Shown in pieces: positions 24,087 to 34,545 of a DNA stretch of 64,000 bases (the first letter of the stretch is position 1; each line of letters opens with the position of its first letter). A program made the position numbers and the translations under genes. The stretch comes from Cryptomeria japonica (taxonomy: Eukaryota > Streptophyta > Pinopsida > Cupressales > Cupressaceae). The stretch lies in assembly GCF_030272615.1 (NCBI RefSeq), contig NC_081410.1, positions 113,523,933 to 113,587,932 of the forward strand, in the 5' to 3' direction. The notes under the pieces are model-generated. The model saw only the letters and a program-made list of their open reading frames with translations, was not told where the DNA came from and did not search any database.

Positions 24087-24605
24087 ATTTTAAAGGAACA
24101 AAAGAGTTTGTCTTGTGGTATCCCAAAAATTCATAGTTCACTCAGACAACTTATACAGATGCAGATTGGACCGGTAGTGTTGATGATTGGAAAAGCACAA
24201 GTGGTGGAGCATTTTTTCTTGGCTCCCAATTAGTTGCTTGGTCAAGTAAGAAATAGGATTCTGCATCTTTGTCTATAGCTGAAGTAGAATATACTGTAGC
24301 ATATTCATGTTGCACAAAGATATTATGGATGAAGCAGACTTTGAAGGATATTGGTGTACAATGTTCAATGAACCCATCTCAATTATGTGTGATAACACTA
24401 GTGCAATAAACATTTCCAAGAATCCAGTACAACATTCCAAAGCAAAGCATATATCCATTTCATACCATTTCTTGAGGGAAAAGGTGTTGTATAATGAAGT
24501 AAAGCTTGAGTATGTACCTACAAAAGAGTAGCTTGCAGATATCTTCATAAAGGCATTGTGTAAAGATACTTTTGAGTATCTCAAGAAGAAGTTAGGGGTA
24601 TTACC
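24087..24605 (+). pseudogene. Copia-1 RNase H
   Basis: The frame resumes after the foldback with KEFVLWYPKNS, then a shifted DADWTGSVDDWKS, AFFLGSQLVAWSSKK, CDNTSAINISKNPVQHSKAKHI and KLEYVPTKE. TAG replaces Gln at SKKQ (24257-24259) and at TKEQ (24529-24531). It ends in LGVLPLPNFN before the 3' untranslated region. Confidence 0.8.
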
Positions 24606-24843
24606 CCTTCCTAATTTTAACTAATGTACATCTAGATGTGCATTAGTCCAGTGAACCGCTTGAATATTCTTATCTGGACTAATACTTGGGTGTTTCCTCT
24701 TAGGGGGAGCAGAAGTGAGTTTCATAGTGGGAGTTTTTCTCGCCTTTGTCCTTGATGTCAATGAGGGAGAGATGTGATGAGATGTTGATCTAATGATGCT
24801 GAGTAAGTTGTGTGTTTTTTGTTAATGGATGTTGCCATCAATG
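24606..24843 (+). other. Copia-1 3' untranslated region with extra polypurine blocks
   Basis: This is non-coding. It holds TTAGGGGGAGCAGAAG at about 24710 and ATGAGGGAGAGATG at about 24761, both resembling the true polypurine tract. Repeated tracts of this kind are described for Sireviruses. Confidence 0.65.
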
Positions 24844-24857
24844 AAAAAGAGGGAGAT
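24844..24857 (+). other. Polypurine tract of Copia-1
   Basis: AAAAAGAGGGAGAT lies directly before the TGTTATAG start of the 3' LTR and would prime plus-strand synthesis. It is flanked by a 12-bp inverted repeat described under findings. Confidence 0.85.
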
Positions 24858-25752
24858 TGTTATAGTTTGATTTTGATGGTTTTCATTGATGTCAACATAT
24901 TGTTTTGGGGTTGGTTCTTATGTTGGTGATTCGGAAGATGTGCTCCTAGAATGATCTATGCTTTGAAATATGTGTTATAGATGATATTCTATTTGTTCAT
25001 GTTGGCGGTGATCCAGATTTATCTTTTCATCAAATATGGTATTGACTAATTGTATTCACACGAGTATCTTGGTTACATTCTTAGTTTTGCTAAGTTGGAT
25101 TGTGTTGATTTAGGTCTAGTTCAATCCAGAATTAGAGGATGTGTAATGACATTTGTGTAGCATATGAGTAATGATTTGGGTCTAGTATTTATGATGGATG
25201 TAACATGTTTATTTGTTCGATGTAGTGTGATTGTGTTTTGGTCTACTTCTCATTCATTTCCACCATTGGAATGTTTAGTGCTAACTTATTGCAAATCTTT
25301 GTCTTGGCCGACTTAGAAGATTATGTTTGCTAGAGATAGTATAAATAAGATGATGAATTGAATGTTGAATATATGAAAGATGTGCGAGATTTAAAAAGAA
25401 AAATCTGATTGATGTTGACATATGAAGTGTGTTATTGTTCAGAGGCATTAAAAGCAGTTCAGGTATTGCAAATTATGTCATAGTGGTAGATTCTTTATTT
25501 TCTCTTTCTTCTTCCTTCAGTAGTGCCTTTTTCTAGGTAGTGAGCCCTCTTGCAATGAGCATTCTGACAATGAGCCACCTTTTGTAAAAATCACCTTAAC
25601 TCATGTCACCTTAACCAATGTTTCTTATTGAGAACTAACATTCTTCGTGGTTTTTCCCTTCTTGGATTTTTCACATCATATCTAGTGTTCATTATGTGAT
25701 CTCTTTTGTGTATATGCTTTAATTTTTTATCAACATCAATTAATTATGTTGG

Positions 25753-25789
<37 letters not shown>

Positions 25790-25862
25790 TTTTTTTTTCT
25801 AAATTGAGAAGACTGCTAAGTGAGTGTCTTATCATTATGACAAGTCCAATATAGAGTTAACA
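24858..25862 (+). repeat. 3' LTR of Copia-1
   Basis: It starts TGTTATAGTTTGATTTTGATGG and has a TATAAATAAG box near 25337. It probably ends at TTAACA (25857-25862). Relative to the 5' LTR it contains about 100 extra bases around 25602-25710 and an expanded TA tract. The last 70 bases are only loosely similar, so the end is approximate. Confidence 0.75.
25757..25787. repeat. (TA)n microsatellite in the Copia-1 3' LTR
   Basis: About 15 TA units are followed by a T/C-rich tract. It is absent from the 5' LTR, so it expanded after insertion. Confidence 0.95.
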
Positions 25863-26092
25863 ATTTGATAAAAATATTGATCAATATATTTATAGTAAGT
25901 ACATGGACTACTGTAAATTAGAGGTAATCTTGAATCTATAAATTTAGAGTGTGATACTTATAATTTGAAATGTGAAGCAAAAACTTAATGCAAAGGACTT
26001 GACCTATTCAACTAGGGTTTTAAAGTGTGTAGAGGCAATAAAACAATATTATTTCAGAAAGATACTAAGTATATGTAATCTTGTAGTGATAG

Positions 26093-26229
26093 TTTTTTAT
26101 TAGAGTAAAACATGTTTTATAGGGACTCAAAACCCAAACAAAAATAAACAGTTACAAAGACAAACCAAATGCTAAGCCATGATAGGCCAAAAGAAGAAAA
26201 AATTGAAAAATAGGGTCTGGACCAACCTA
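26093..26229 (-). mobile_element. 3' end of a LINE, interrupted by Copia-2
   Basis: On the minus strand this reads GGGTTTTGAGTCCC...AAAACATGTTTTACTCTAATAAAAAA. That is the same type of tail as the LINE ending at 41693 and the short copies at 1598 and 6868. Copia-2 is inserted directly upstream, and the rest of the LINE probably continues at 34186-34545. It is non-coding. Confidence 0.6.
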
Positions 26230-26234
26230 AGAAA

Positions 26235-28468
26235 TGTTGGATTTTGATTTTGCTAGGATATTTTGTTGACATTGATGTCAACATATTCTTGTGTTTTGGT
26301 GTTCTGGTATTGCAGAGAGTTAAGTTGGTATTTGAACTGTTGTGCTCTAGTAGGATTGAATTCTTGGTTGTGGATTTGGGAGAGTGTTTCAGATGTTCAT
26401 GTGTATCTTCAATTCAAATGGTTCATGATTTGGTGCTCTCAAGTTATCTTTCTTGTCCCAGTTGTTGTTGTTGAGTGTTGTTGAGCGTTAGCATGTTGAT
26501 CGATGAAGACTTGATTAAGTGGTGTTGGTACAACTATTGTTGATGGTTCTAACATGCTTGTTGGTGTTTCCTAATTGTGTCCTATTGGTTTTGGTGGACC
26601 ACACTATTCATTGTGCACAATATTGAAGATCTTATGGGTCAAGTAATGTTCAACATGTTATGCAGATTTTCGGTGGTGTAGCATGTTGCAGTTGATCTTG
26701 GCAAGATTTCTGGTGGCATTGCATGTTTGAAGATTTGATTTGGATCCATGCTATGTTTTCTATGACATTGTATTGATCTAGTGATTTATTTACGTATCAT
26801 GTGATGTAATTTTGTAATTAGGTGTTAAGCGTTGAGCCGACCTTGTCCTCAAGGATGATGATTTATATAAATAGGTGTTATTGGTAGATCATTGGCAAGG
26901 AGTGGTTGTGTCTGCATTATTAGAGAGTGGTGTATGTGCAAATAAATGAATTCATCTTTTTGTGTGAAGTTTTGAGCAGAGATTGTTGCAGGACAGACAA
27001 ATGAGCTTAACCAAAACTATGATTCGGCATTAGGAGATGTTATTCTTTCAATTCATCTAAACCAAATTGTTGTTTGAATGTTATTGTAAGGTAGTGAACC
27101 TTCCCTAAAGGTTATAGCATTTCGGGTCATTGTATTTTGAGCAGTGAGCTCTAGGTAGTGTACCTGAATGCATGTGCATTCGGGTAAAAGCACAAACCTG
27201 TGTCACACTTTTATAAAGGAACCAACCAACACAACTAAAACTATTTAACTTCAACCACATAAAAGTGATATTTCTAAAATGAATTTTGAAATGATGTAAA
27301 CTAATCAAATGTAGAAATATTAATGAAATTTAGGTCTATTAGTTTTTAAACTTTTCTGAAGAAAAATGATATTTTTTTATAAATTCAAAGATAGATTTTT
27401 CATTGTTGAAAAATGCTAAAAATCAGGGGTTCTAGTCGGTGTCTATATGTAGTGTTTAAAAAATATAAAAAAAAATTGATGTATATTTTTCTCATTATAA
27501 TATTTTGAAGTCCAACATAGCTAAATTTGATAGTTTTCATTCGGCGTCACTTTTTGCCTACTAAATTTATCATGAACAAAAAAAAAATACTGTTTTCAAG
27601 AAAATTCTCTCACCTAGTAAAAAATATTTTAAATTTTTTTTTAATGTCATTTAATATATTTTTTTAATTTCTAATTAGCCTCTTTTTAATCTTTAAAAAT
27701 CTATTCACAATGTTTAATTAATAAAAAATATAAAAATTAATCAAAATAGTAAAAAATTTATGTCTAGATTCATGACTTCGAGCTCTACAAAAGGGTATTT
27801 TTTATTATTGTTAAAAAATATATTTCTTGAAGAGGAATTAAGCAGAAGTGAAAAGTTTCATAAATATAGTGTTTTTCACCTTTTTTGTGCTACATCACAT
27901 GACACATAGGCTAGTCTAGTCGGACTGAGTTCAGTTGGACTGAGTCTAGCTAAACTCAGTCCGACCAGACTAACCTTAGTTTTAACAATAAAATTAAATT
28001 GGAATTTTTTTTGAATGAAAGAATTTGAACTAATGGATTTTGGTCGAACTCAATCTGGTCGGACTCCCAACACCATTTTGGTGCCACGTAGGCACCACGT
28101 GGACTAGGGGTAGTCCGATTGGACTGAGTCTGGCCGAACTTAGTCTAGTTGAACTCAATCCAGTCGGACTACCCTCAGTTGGCCCAAAGTGTGACATAGC
28201 TCCATGCTTTTGCCCATAATTCCCCATTGTAATATTTACACATACTATTGCAGAGTATCATCTTATTATGGGTAGATTCCCCCACCGTGTTTTTTCCCTT
28301 AACGAGGTTTTCCATATCAAAAATATTGGTGTTATGTGTGTTCTTTTTTTGGTGCTTATGTTTTCTCTTGTTGCAGTTGATCAGATTTGTAATTCTGCTT
28401 AAATTGTTTAATCTAGTGAAAACTGATTTGCCCCACCCTCTTAGTTTTCCTTCGTTGTTGTTGCCAAA
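26235..28468 (+). repeat. 5' LTR of Copia-2, split by an insertion
   Basis: The LTR consists of 26235-27178 and 28221-28468, about 1192 bases together against 1205 for the 3' LTR. A TATA box (TATATAAATAGG) lies near 26874. The uninterrupted 3' LTR shows the empty site GAATGCATGAGCAATCCCC. Confidence 0.88.
27179..28220. mobile_element. ~1.04-kb TIR element inside the Copia-2 5' LTR
   Basis: The ends are inverted repeats of about 32 bases: GGGTAAAAGCAC...TGTGTCACACTTTT at 27182-27212, and the reverse complement of 28185-28216 (GGGCAAAAGCAT...TGTCACACTTT). The interior is AT-rich on the left and carries repeated GTCGGACTGAGT-like words in both orientations at 27911-27970 and 28041-28175. No transposase frame is visible, so it is non-autonomous. 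The target duplication is not clear and the superfamily is undetermined. Confidence 0.7.
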
Positions 28469-28470
28469 AA

Positions 28471-28484
28471 TTGGTATCAGAGCT
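28471..28484 (+). other. Primer binding site of Copia-2
   Basis: TTGGTATCAGAGCT lies just after the 5' LTR. It contains the exact plant initiator-tRNA-Met complement TGGTATCAGAGC. Confidence 0.92.
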
Positions 28485-28525
28485 AGATCCTCTAGAAGGA
28501 GCTTGACCGCTTGAGGAGATCTGGG

Positions 28526-29505
28526 ATGACAACCTATATTTTAAAGAAAGAGAGTTCGAGATTTGATGAAATTAATTACACTATATAAAAGGACTAGATG
28601 GAGTGTCATTTGAAGTGTCTTGGAGATACTTATTGGAAGACTGCAAAGAATACCTACAATGTTCCTCAGAATGGTCCAGTTACTATTGCTGAGATCAAGG
28701 ATGTTGAACATAACATAAGAGCTAAAGAAGTATTGTTGAGTGCCTTGACCAATTCAGAGATGACCAACGTGATGAGATTGCAAATTGTACATGAGATTTG
28801 GGAAAATTTAGAGACTTTGTATGAAGGAGATAAACATATCAAAGTTGTTAAATTAAAGAGTTTGAAAGGAAAATATGCGATGTTAAAGATGGGTGAAGAT
28901 GATAACATATCATCCTTTATGGCTAAGGTGAATGGACTTGTTATGAACATCAGATGTACCAGTGGAACTCTTGAAGAAGATGAGATTGTTGCTAAGGTGT
29001 TGAGCTCTTTGCCTCCTACTTACAAATCTAAAGTTGATGATATTGATGAGATCTAGACTGTGACTACTATGACAAGAGACATGTTGGTTGGTAAGCTTGT
29101 TTCTTCTGAGTTAAGTGAATTTGGAGAATCGCATGGTAAATTTGAGACTACATTTAAAGCCATTATATCCAAGCAACAGAAGTATGATGCAGGAGAGAGT
29201 TCATGTAGGCTTTCTAGATATGAAAGAGAAATGAGAAATATGGAAGAACATGAAAGAAAGTTGGATGAGCTTGAAGCACTTATTGCTCAAATATTTCCTA
29301 AGGGAGCTAGTAAGTATGATGGAAAGTTACCTTTAAAATGTTAATGTTGTAATAAGATAGGAGATTTTGCTTCTAGGTGTCCTGAAAGAATGTCTAGGTA
29401 TGATAAGTATGATAAATTTGAAAGGTATGATAGATCTGATAAGCATGACAGATATGAGAAGCATGATAAGTGTGATAAGCCCTATAAGCCTAACCATAAG
29501 TAAAG
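28526..29505 (+). pseudogene. Copia-2 gag
   Basis: The frame opens at the ATG at 28526 (MTTYILKKESS) and runs through MECHLKCLGDTYWK, ENLETLYEGD and VLSSLPPTYKSKVDD. The zinc knuckle near 29339 (C.CCNKIGDFASRCPE) has its His replaced by Asp. After it comes a repetitive basic-acidic tract at 29397-29500 built from YDKYDK/HDRYEKHDK units. TAG at 29054-29056 follows DDIDEI. The gag stays in one frame, so it decayed mainly by substitution. Confidence 0.85.
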
Positions 29506-29539
29506 ATATCAGAAGAGATATTATTATGCTATTGATGAA

Positions 29540-30060
29540 GGTGTGATAGATGAAGAGTCTAAGAATGGGAATTTAGAAGACGAATTTGTGTTTATTGCTA
29601 TCAAGGAAGATGCTCCGGTACCAATAAATTCTACAAGTTGCATTGTTGAGGAGAAATCTTTATCTACTAAAATTGACGAAAAAGATGAATGGGTAATCGA
29701 CAGTGGTTGTTCACATAATATGACAAGTGATAAAATAAAATTTGTAAATATGGAGAGGTATGATGGTGGTACAGTGAGATTTGGAGATGATAAAGCTTGT
29801 GTGATTCATAGTAGAGGTTCTATTTCTTTTGATGGTAAGCATAATACTGATGATGTCTTGTATGTTGAAGGTTTAAAGCATAATCTTTTGAGTGTTGGAT
29901 AGATGGTTGATAAGGGATATCATTTACAATTCAAGAATGGTAAATACAAGATTCTAAATGCCTTTGGTATAGAGATTGCATCAAGGACTAAGACTAAAGG
30001 TGATATCTTTCACTTGAATGTTGGTGAGAAAATTTGTTTGATTACTTAGATAGATGAAAG
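29540..30060 (+). pseudogene. Copia-2 protease
   Basis: The aspartic-protease motif EWVIDSGCSHNMTSDK lies near 29686-29733, followed by VRFGDDKACVIHSRGSI and DVLYVEGLKHNLLSVG. TAG (29900-29902) stands where Gln is expected before MVDKG. A second TAG near 30048 stands for Gln before IDESW. It lies in frame with gag and integrase. Confidence 0.85.
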
Positions 30061-30900
30061 TTGGTTGTGGCATAGAAGGATGTGTCATGTAAATTTTGAC
30101 AACATGATTAAGATAAGCTCTACTCAAGTTGTTAGAGATTTGCCTAAAATTGTGAAACCTTTTGATCCGGTGTGTAAAGAATGTCAGTTGGTAAAGCAAA
30201 CAAGAATTTCATTCAAAATTAAGTTGTATACATATAATGGTTTATTAGATCTTGTGCATACTAACTTGTGTGGTCCTACAAGAGCGATAAGCATGCAGGG
30301 TGACATATATTTCATGTTGTTGATTGATGACTATTCTAGAAAGGTGTGGGTTACCTTTGTAAGGGAGAAATCATAAGCACTGGAGAAATTCAAGATATTC
30401 AAAGCTAAGATGGAGATAGAGATAGGGTTGAAGCTACAGTGTCTAAGATTTGATAGAGGAGGAGAATTCAGATCTGGTGTGTTTGATTCATTTTGTGAGA
30501 AGAATGGAATTAGAAGACAATTATCTGCTCCTAGAATCCCTCACCAGAATGAAGTTGTTGAAAGGAAGATCAAAACTATATTGGATGCTGCTAGGATTAT
30601 GTTGATTGAAGGAATTGTTGCACAAAACTTTTGGAGAGAAGTTGTTAGCACTCTTGTATACACATTCAACCGAGTGCATATAAAAGGTGATTCCGGTAAG
30701 ACTCCTTATGAGCTATGGTTTGGTCATGTTCCTACAATTAGATATTTCAAACTTTTGGAAGAAAATGTTATATCAAAAGAGATGTGGATATACGGAAGCT
30801 TGATTCAAGATGTGATGAAGAAATACTCTTTGGATATTGTACTAAGAGAAAGGCCTACCACAATTACAATAAGAGGTTGAAGTAGATAATGGAAAGTGCA
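30060..30900 (+). pseudogene. Copia-2 integrase
   Basis: The HHCC zinc-binding region is intact (WLWHRRMCHVNFD...VCKECQ), followed by the core with LLIDDYSRKVWVTF, LRFDRGGEF and IRRQLSAPRIPHQNEVVERK. The element copies itself through an RNA intermediate and this enzyme would insert the cDNA. TAA near 30374 replaces the expected Gln in EKSQALEK. The frame drifts after about 30760. Confidence 0.85.
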
Positions 30901-31104
30901 AATGTGAAGGTTGCTGAATGTCATGGAAAGCATATCAGAGCATGTGGATATGAGTTTGATGATCAGGATGTTATTTCAAAGCCTGTGTAGACTGAGATCC
31001 TTAAGCAAAATTCTCCGGTACAAACAATTTATCCAAATATTGCTATAGCCGATGAAGAAGTTCAAGAACTTGAGAATCAGAACAATCAGAAGACTCTGAG
31101 GTAT

Positions 31105-32112
31105 GTGAAATTAAATCATTCACAAAATCAGATTATTGGTGATAAAAATAAAGGTGTGATGACTAGGGGAACAATTGTTGCTGAAGAAATGTGTTTAATT
31201 TCCAAGATTAAACCTAAAGATGTTGTAGAAGCATGTAAAGATGAGAATTGTATAAAATCAATGGAAGAAGATTTGAATCAGATTAAGAAGAATAACACAT
31301 GGGAGATTTTTTCGAGACCTAAATCTACAAGAATGTGATTAGCACTAAATGGGTGTTCCAGAATAAATTGAATGAAGTAGGTGAAGTAGATAGAAACAAA
31401 ACAAGATTGGTATGTAAGGGATGTTCTCAAATGGAAGGAATTGATTATTTGTATTTTTGAATGGTGATTTGGAAGAGGAAGTTTATGTTGAGAAACCAGA
31501 TGGGTTTTCATTATCAGATGAAGGAGACATGGTATGCAAATTGAATAAAACACTGTATGGACTTAAGCAAGCCCCTAGAGATTGGTATGCTAGATTGGAT
31601 AGGTATTTGATGAAATTGGGATTTTGTAAAGGTACTGCTAATAGTAATTTATATTTTATAGTTGATAATGATAACATTTTGATTGTTAAAGTTTTTGTTG
31701 ATGATATTATTTTTGGAGGAGATGATGATTTGAGAATGAAGTTTGTTGATGATATGCAAAAAGAGTTTGAAATGTCTATGATAGTTGAGATGAAATTCTT
31801 CTTAGGATTGCAGAATACACAAACTGATAAAGGCATTTTTATTTCTCAATCTAAGTATGTGAAGATATTGTTGAAGAATTTTGGGTTAGCTAATTCTAAA
31901 TCTATTGGAACTCCCATTGTTACTAGATGCAAATTGTCTAATCTTGATGAATCTCATAAAGTTAATCAAACCTTATACAGATCTATGGTTGGTGGATTTC
32001 TATACTTGACTCAGACTAGACTAGATATCATGCATGTTGTTTATCTTTGTGCTAGATTTCAAGCTAATCGTAAAGAGATCCATGTTATTGTTGTGAAGAG
32101 AATTTTTTAGAT
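31105..32112 (+). pseudogene. Copia-2 reverse transcriptase
   Basis: RT sequence begins around KPKDVVEACKDENCIKSMEED and continues after a gap and frameshift at 31457. LNKTLYGLKQAPRDWYARLD is followed by the catalytic FVDDIIFGGDDD near 31696 and YLTQTRLDIM. The Asp pair is intact. The segment 31320-31457 is degraded and seems to lack part of the fingers region. Confidence 0.85.
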
Positions 32113-32560
32113 ACTTGAAGGGGATAGTTGATTATGGTTTGTGGTATCCGAAGAATGATGATTTCATGTTATGTGCTTATACTGATGCAGATTGGGCAGG
32201 TGATGTTGATGACCGGAAGAGCACTATTGATGGAGCATTCTTTTGGGGAAGAAGTTGGTTTCATGGTCCAGTAAGAAACAAGACATTATATCTTTATCTA
32301 TAGCAGAAGTTGAATACATTGTTGTTGGTAGAAACTCTACTCGGGTAGTTTGGATGAAGCAGATGTTGAAGGATATTAGAGTTGTGTATGATAAGCCTAC
32401 TGTTATATATTATAATAATTTAAGTACAATTAATATTTCCAAGAATCTAGTACTAAATTCTAAAACAAAGCATATATCAATTAAGTATCATTACCTGAGG
32501 GAGAAAGTCAATGATGAAGAAGTTAAATTGGAATATGTAACTACAAAAGACTAGATTGCA
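32113..32560 (+). pseudogene. Copia-2 RNase H
   Basis: LWYPKNDDFML, YTDADWAGDVDDRKST, a shifted WSSKKQDIISLSIAEVEY and KLEYVTTKD are readable. A frameshift lies at about 32250. TAG at 32552-32554 replaces the expected Gln in TTKDQIAD. Confidence 0.85.
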
Positions 32561-32968
32561 TATATTTTTACCACGCCTTTTCCTTTAGATACATTTGTAT
32601 ATTTAAGAGACAAGTTAGGGGTCTCTACCTCTCCTGATGAGAACTAGATGCATTCAGATGCATCAATCCAGTGGACTTCACTGCCTTATCTTCTTATCCA
32701 AATTGATGAGTTGGTGTTGTTGCTCTGGGAGAGTACAATCTATGTATGGTTTAGATTTATGATTTTTTTCTAAAAAGAGAGATTATTTATGGGCGAGAAT
32801 AATGATTTGTATTTTATCTTTGGCATTATTGTCAAAGGGGGAGAGAAGCATGTGAAAAATTGTTTTATCTTTGAAGCTTTGTGTGCAAGATCTTAGGCGG
32901 AGATTGTTGGTGTTAATTTATTCCTTTGCATTGATTGTTTTTTACATTCATATGTTTCCCTCAATGCC
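32561..32968 (+). other. Copia-2 3' untranslated region
   Basis: This is non-coding. An additional polypurine block, GTCAAAGGGGGAGAGAAG, lies at 32831-32848, about 130 bases before the real one. Confidence 0.65.
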
Positions 32969-32980
32969 AAAGGGGAAGAT
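32969..32980 (+). other. Polypurine tract of Copia-2
   Basis: AAAGGGGAAGAT lies directly before the 3' LTR start (TATTGGATATTG; the first G of TG is mutated). Confidence 0.85.
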
Positions 32981-34185
32981 TATTGGATATTGTTGCAGCT
33001 AGGATATGTTGTTGTCATTGATGTCAACATATTCCTATGTTTTGGTGTTCCAGTATTGCAGAGAGTTAAGCTGGTATTTGATCTTTTGTGCCCTAGTATG
33101 ATTGAATCCTTGGTTGTAGATTTGGGAGAGTGTTTGAGATGTTCATGTGTATGTCCAATTCAAATGGTTCATGATTTGGTGCTCTGCAACTTATCTTTCT
33201 TGTCCCAGTTGCTGCTATTGAGTGTTCTTGAGCGTTAGCGTGTTGATCGATGTATATTTGATTAAGTGGTGGTGGTGCAGCTATTGTGGATGGTTCTAAC
33301 ATGCTTGTTGATGTTTACTAATTATGTCGTATTTGTTTTGGTGGTCTACACTGTTCATTGTGCGCATTATTGAAGATCTTATGGGTCCAGTGATGTTCTT
33401 CATGTTATGCGGTATTTTCAGTGATGTAGTGTGTTGCAGATGATCTTGGTGGGATTTCTAGTGGCGTTGCATGTTTGAGGATTTTATTTGGGTCCATGCT
33501 ATGTTTTTTATGACATTTTATTGATCTGGTGGTTTATTTTTACATATCGTGTGAAGTAATTTTGTAATTAGGTGTTAAGGATTGAGCTGACCTTGTAGTC
33601 AAGGTTGATGATTTGTATAAATAGGTGTTATTGGTAGATTAGTGGTGAGGAGTGGTTACAATGTCTGCATTGTTAGAGAGTGGTGTATGTGTAAATAAGT
33701 AAATTCATCCTTCAGTGTGAGGTGTTGAGTGAAGATTATTGTAGGGCAGACAAATGAGCTTAACCGAAACTATCATCACGCATTAAGAGATGCTATTATT
33801 TCAATTCATCTAAATCAGATTGTTGTTTGGATATTATTTTAAGGTAGTGAACCTTTCTTGAGGGTTGTAGCCTTCCGAGTCATTGTATTTTTAGATGTGA
33901 TCTCTAGGAAGTGTGATTGAATGCATGAGCAATCCCCATTGTAATATTTACACATACTACTGCATAGTATCATCTTATTGTGGGTAGGTTCCCATCGTGG
34001 TTTTTCCCTTAACCAGGTTTTCCACATCAAAAATCTTGGTCTTATGTGTGTTGTTATTTTTGTGCTTATGTTTTCTCTTACTGCAGTCGATTAAATTTAT
34101 AATTGCATGCTTAAATTGTTTAATTTGGTGAAAACTAATTCACCCCCCCCCCCCTCTTAGTTTTCCTTCATTGTTGTTGCCAACA
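32981..34185 (+). repeat. 3' LTR of Copia-2
   Basis: The 1205-bp uninterrupted LTR ends TTGCCAACA and has a TATAAATAGG box near 33616. A C12-like tract lies at 34143-34154. It aligns with both halves of the 5' LTR. Confidence 0.9.
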
Positions 34186-34545
34186 AGAACTACACAAGAT
34201 TGTTCAACATTTGGACAGATTTAACATTTTTATTTATAAATTCCTATTTATATCAATTAAGTCCTCTATAATGTTTCCATTCACTAGCTTACCTTTGTCC
34301 CTGTTGTGCATGTGAGTCGACAGTCCCGCAATGGTCTCAATATCCCTCTTCAGATTTAGTGCCTTTTCCTTCCTTCCTTTACAACAACCCACTATGAAGG
34401 AGGAAGCATGTGTAGTCGAGGGGGATAATTTGAGTGATTGTGCTTTCTCATTTAGTCTCCTAAGTCCCTCCATGTTGTTTGTCATGCTCGTATTGCTGAT
34501 TGCAATAACTGCTCTTAGGTTTTCATTGATATTTTCCATCATTGT
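34186..34545 (-). pseudogene. Coiled-coil ORF fragment, probably the LINE 3' ORF
   Basis: The minus strand encodes a charged helical stretch (NENLRAVIAISN, GLRRLNEKAQSLKL, KALNLKRDIETI) ending in NRNL and a stop. If Copia-2 is removed, this lies directly upstream of the LINE tail at 26093-26229. That reproduces the order (coiled-coil ORF, then GGGTTTTG tail) seen at 42600-41693. Element A interrupts it on the other side. The assignment is by position and character, not by a clear alignment. Confidence 0.4.

Larger units (their letters stand above)
19439..25862 (+). mobile_element. Copia-1: decayed Sirevirus-like Ty1/Copia element
   Basis: LTRs of about 0.9-1.0 kb lie at 19439-20338 and 24858-25862. 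A degenerate initiator-Met primer site follows the 5' LTR and a polypurine tract precedes the 3' LTR. Between them the Copia order gag, protease, integrase, RT, RNase H can be read on the plus strand through many stops and frameshifts. Two further polypurine-like blocks before the 3' LTR (about 24709 and 24760) suggest the Sirevirus lineage. No target duplication was found, consistent with age. A 190-bp foldback insertion splits the RNase H region. Confidence 0.9.
26235..34185 (+). mobile_element. Copia-2: Sirevirus-like Ty1/Copia element
   Basis: A complete but decayed element with ~1.2-kb LTRs, a perfect initiator-Met primer site, gag, protease, integrase, RT, RNase H and a polypurine tract. 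The flanking 5-bp sequences are AGAAA (26230-26234) and AGAAC (34186-34190), an imperfect target duplication. Its coding frames are close relatives of Copia-1 (shared MTSDK after the protease motif and FGG after YVDD/FVDD). Its 5' LTR is split by a terminal-inverted-repeat element. Confidence 0.92.

Noticed and set aside
28030-28227. Minus-strand frame with repeated Ser-Pro-Thr-Arg-Leu text
   Set aside because: It arises from the iterated DNA motif of the TIR element and has no start or domain support.
34143-34154. Poly-C tract as a regulatory or quadruplex element
   Set aside because: It is a homopolymer within the Copia-2 LTR. The 5' LTR has a short CCCCACC at the same place, so it is simple expansion.
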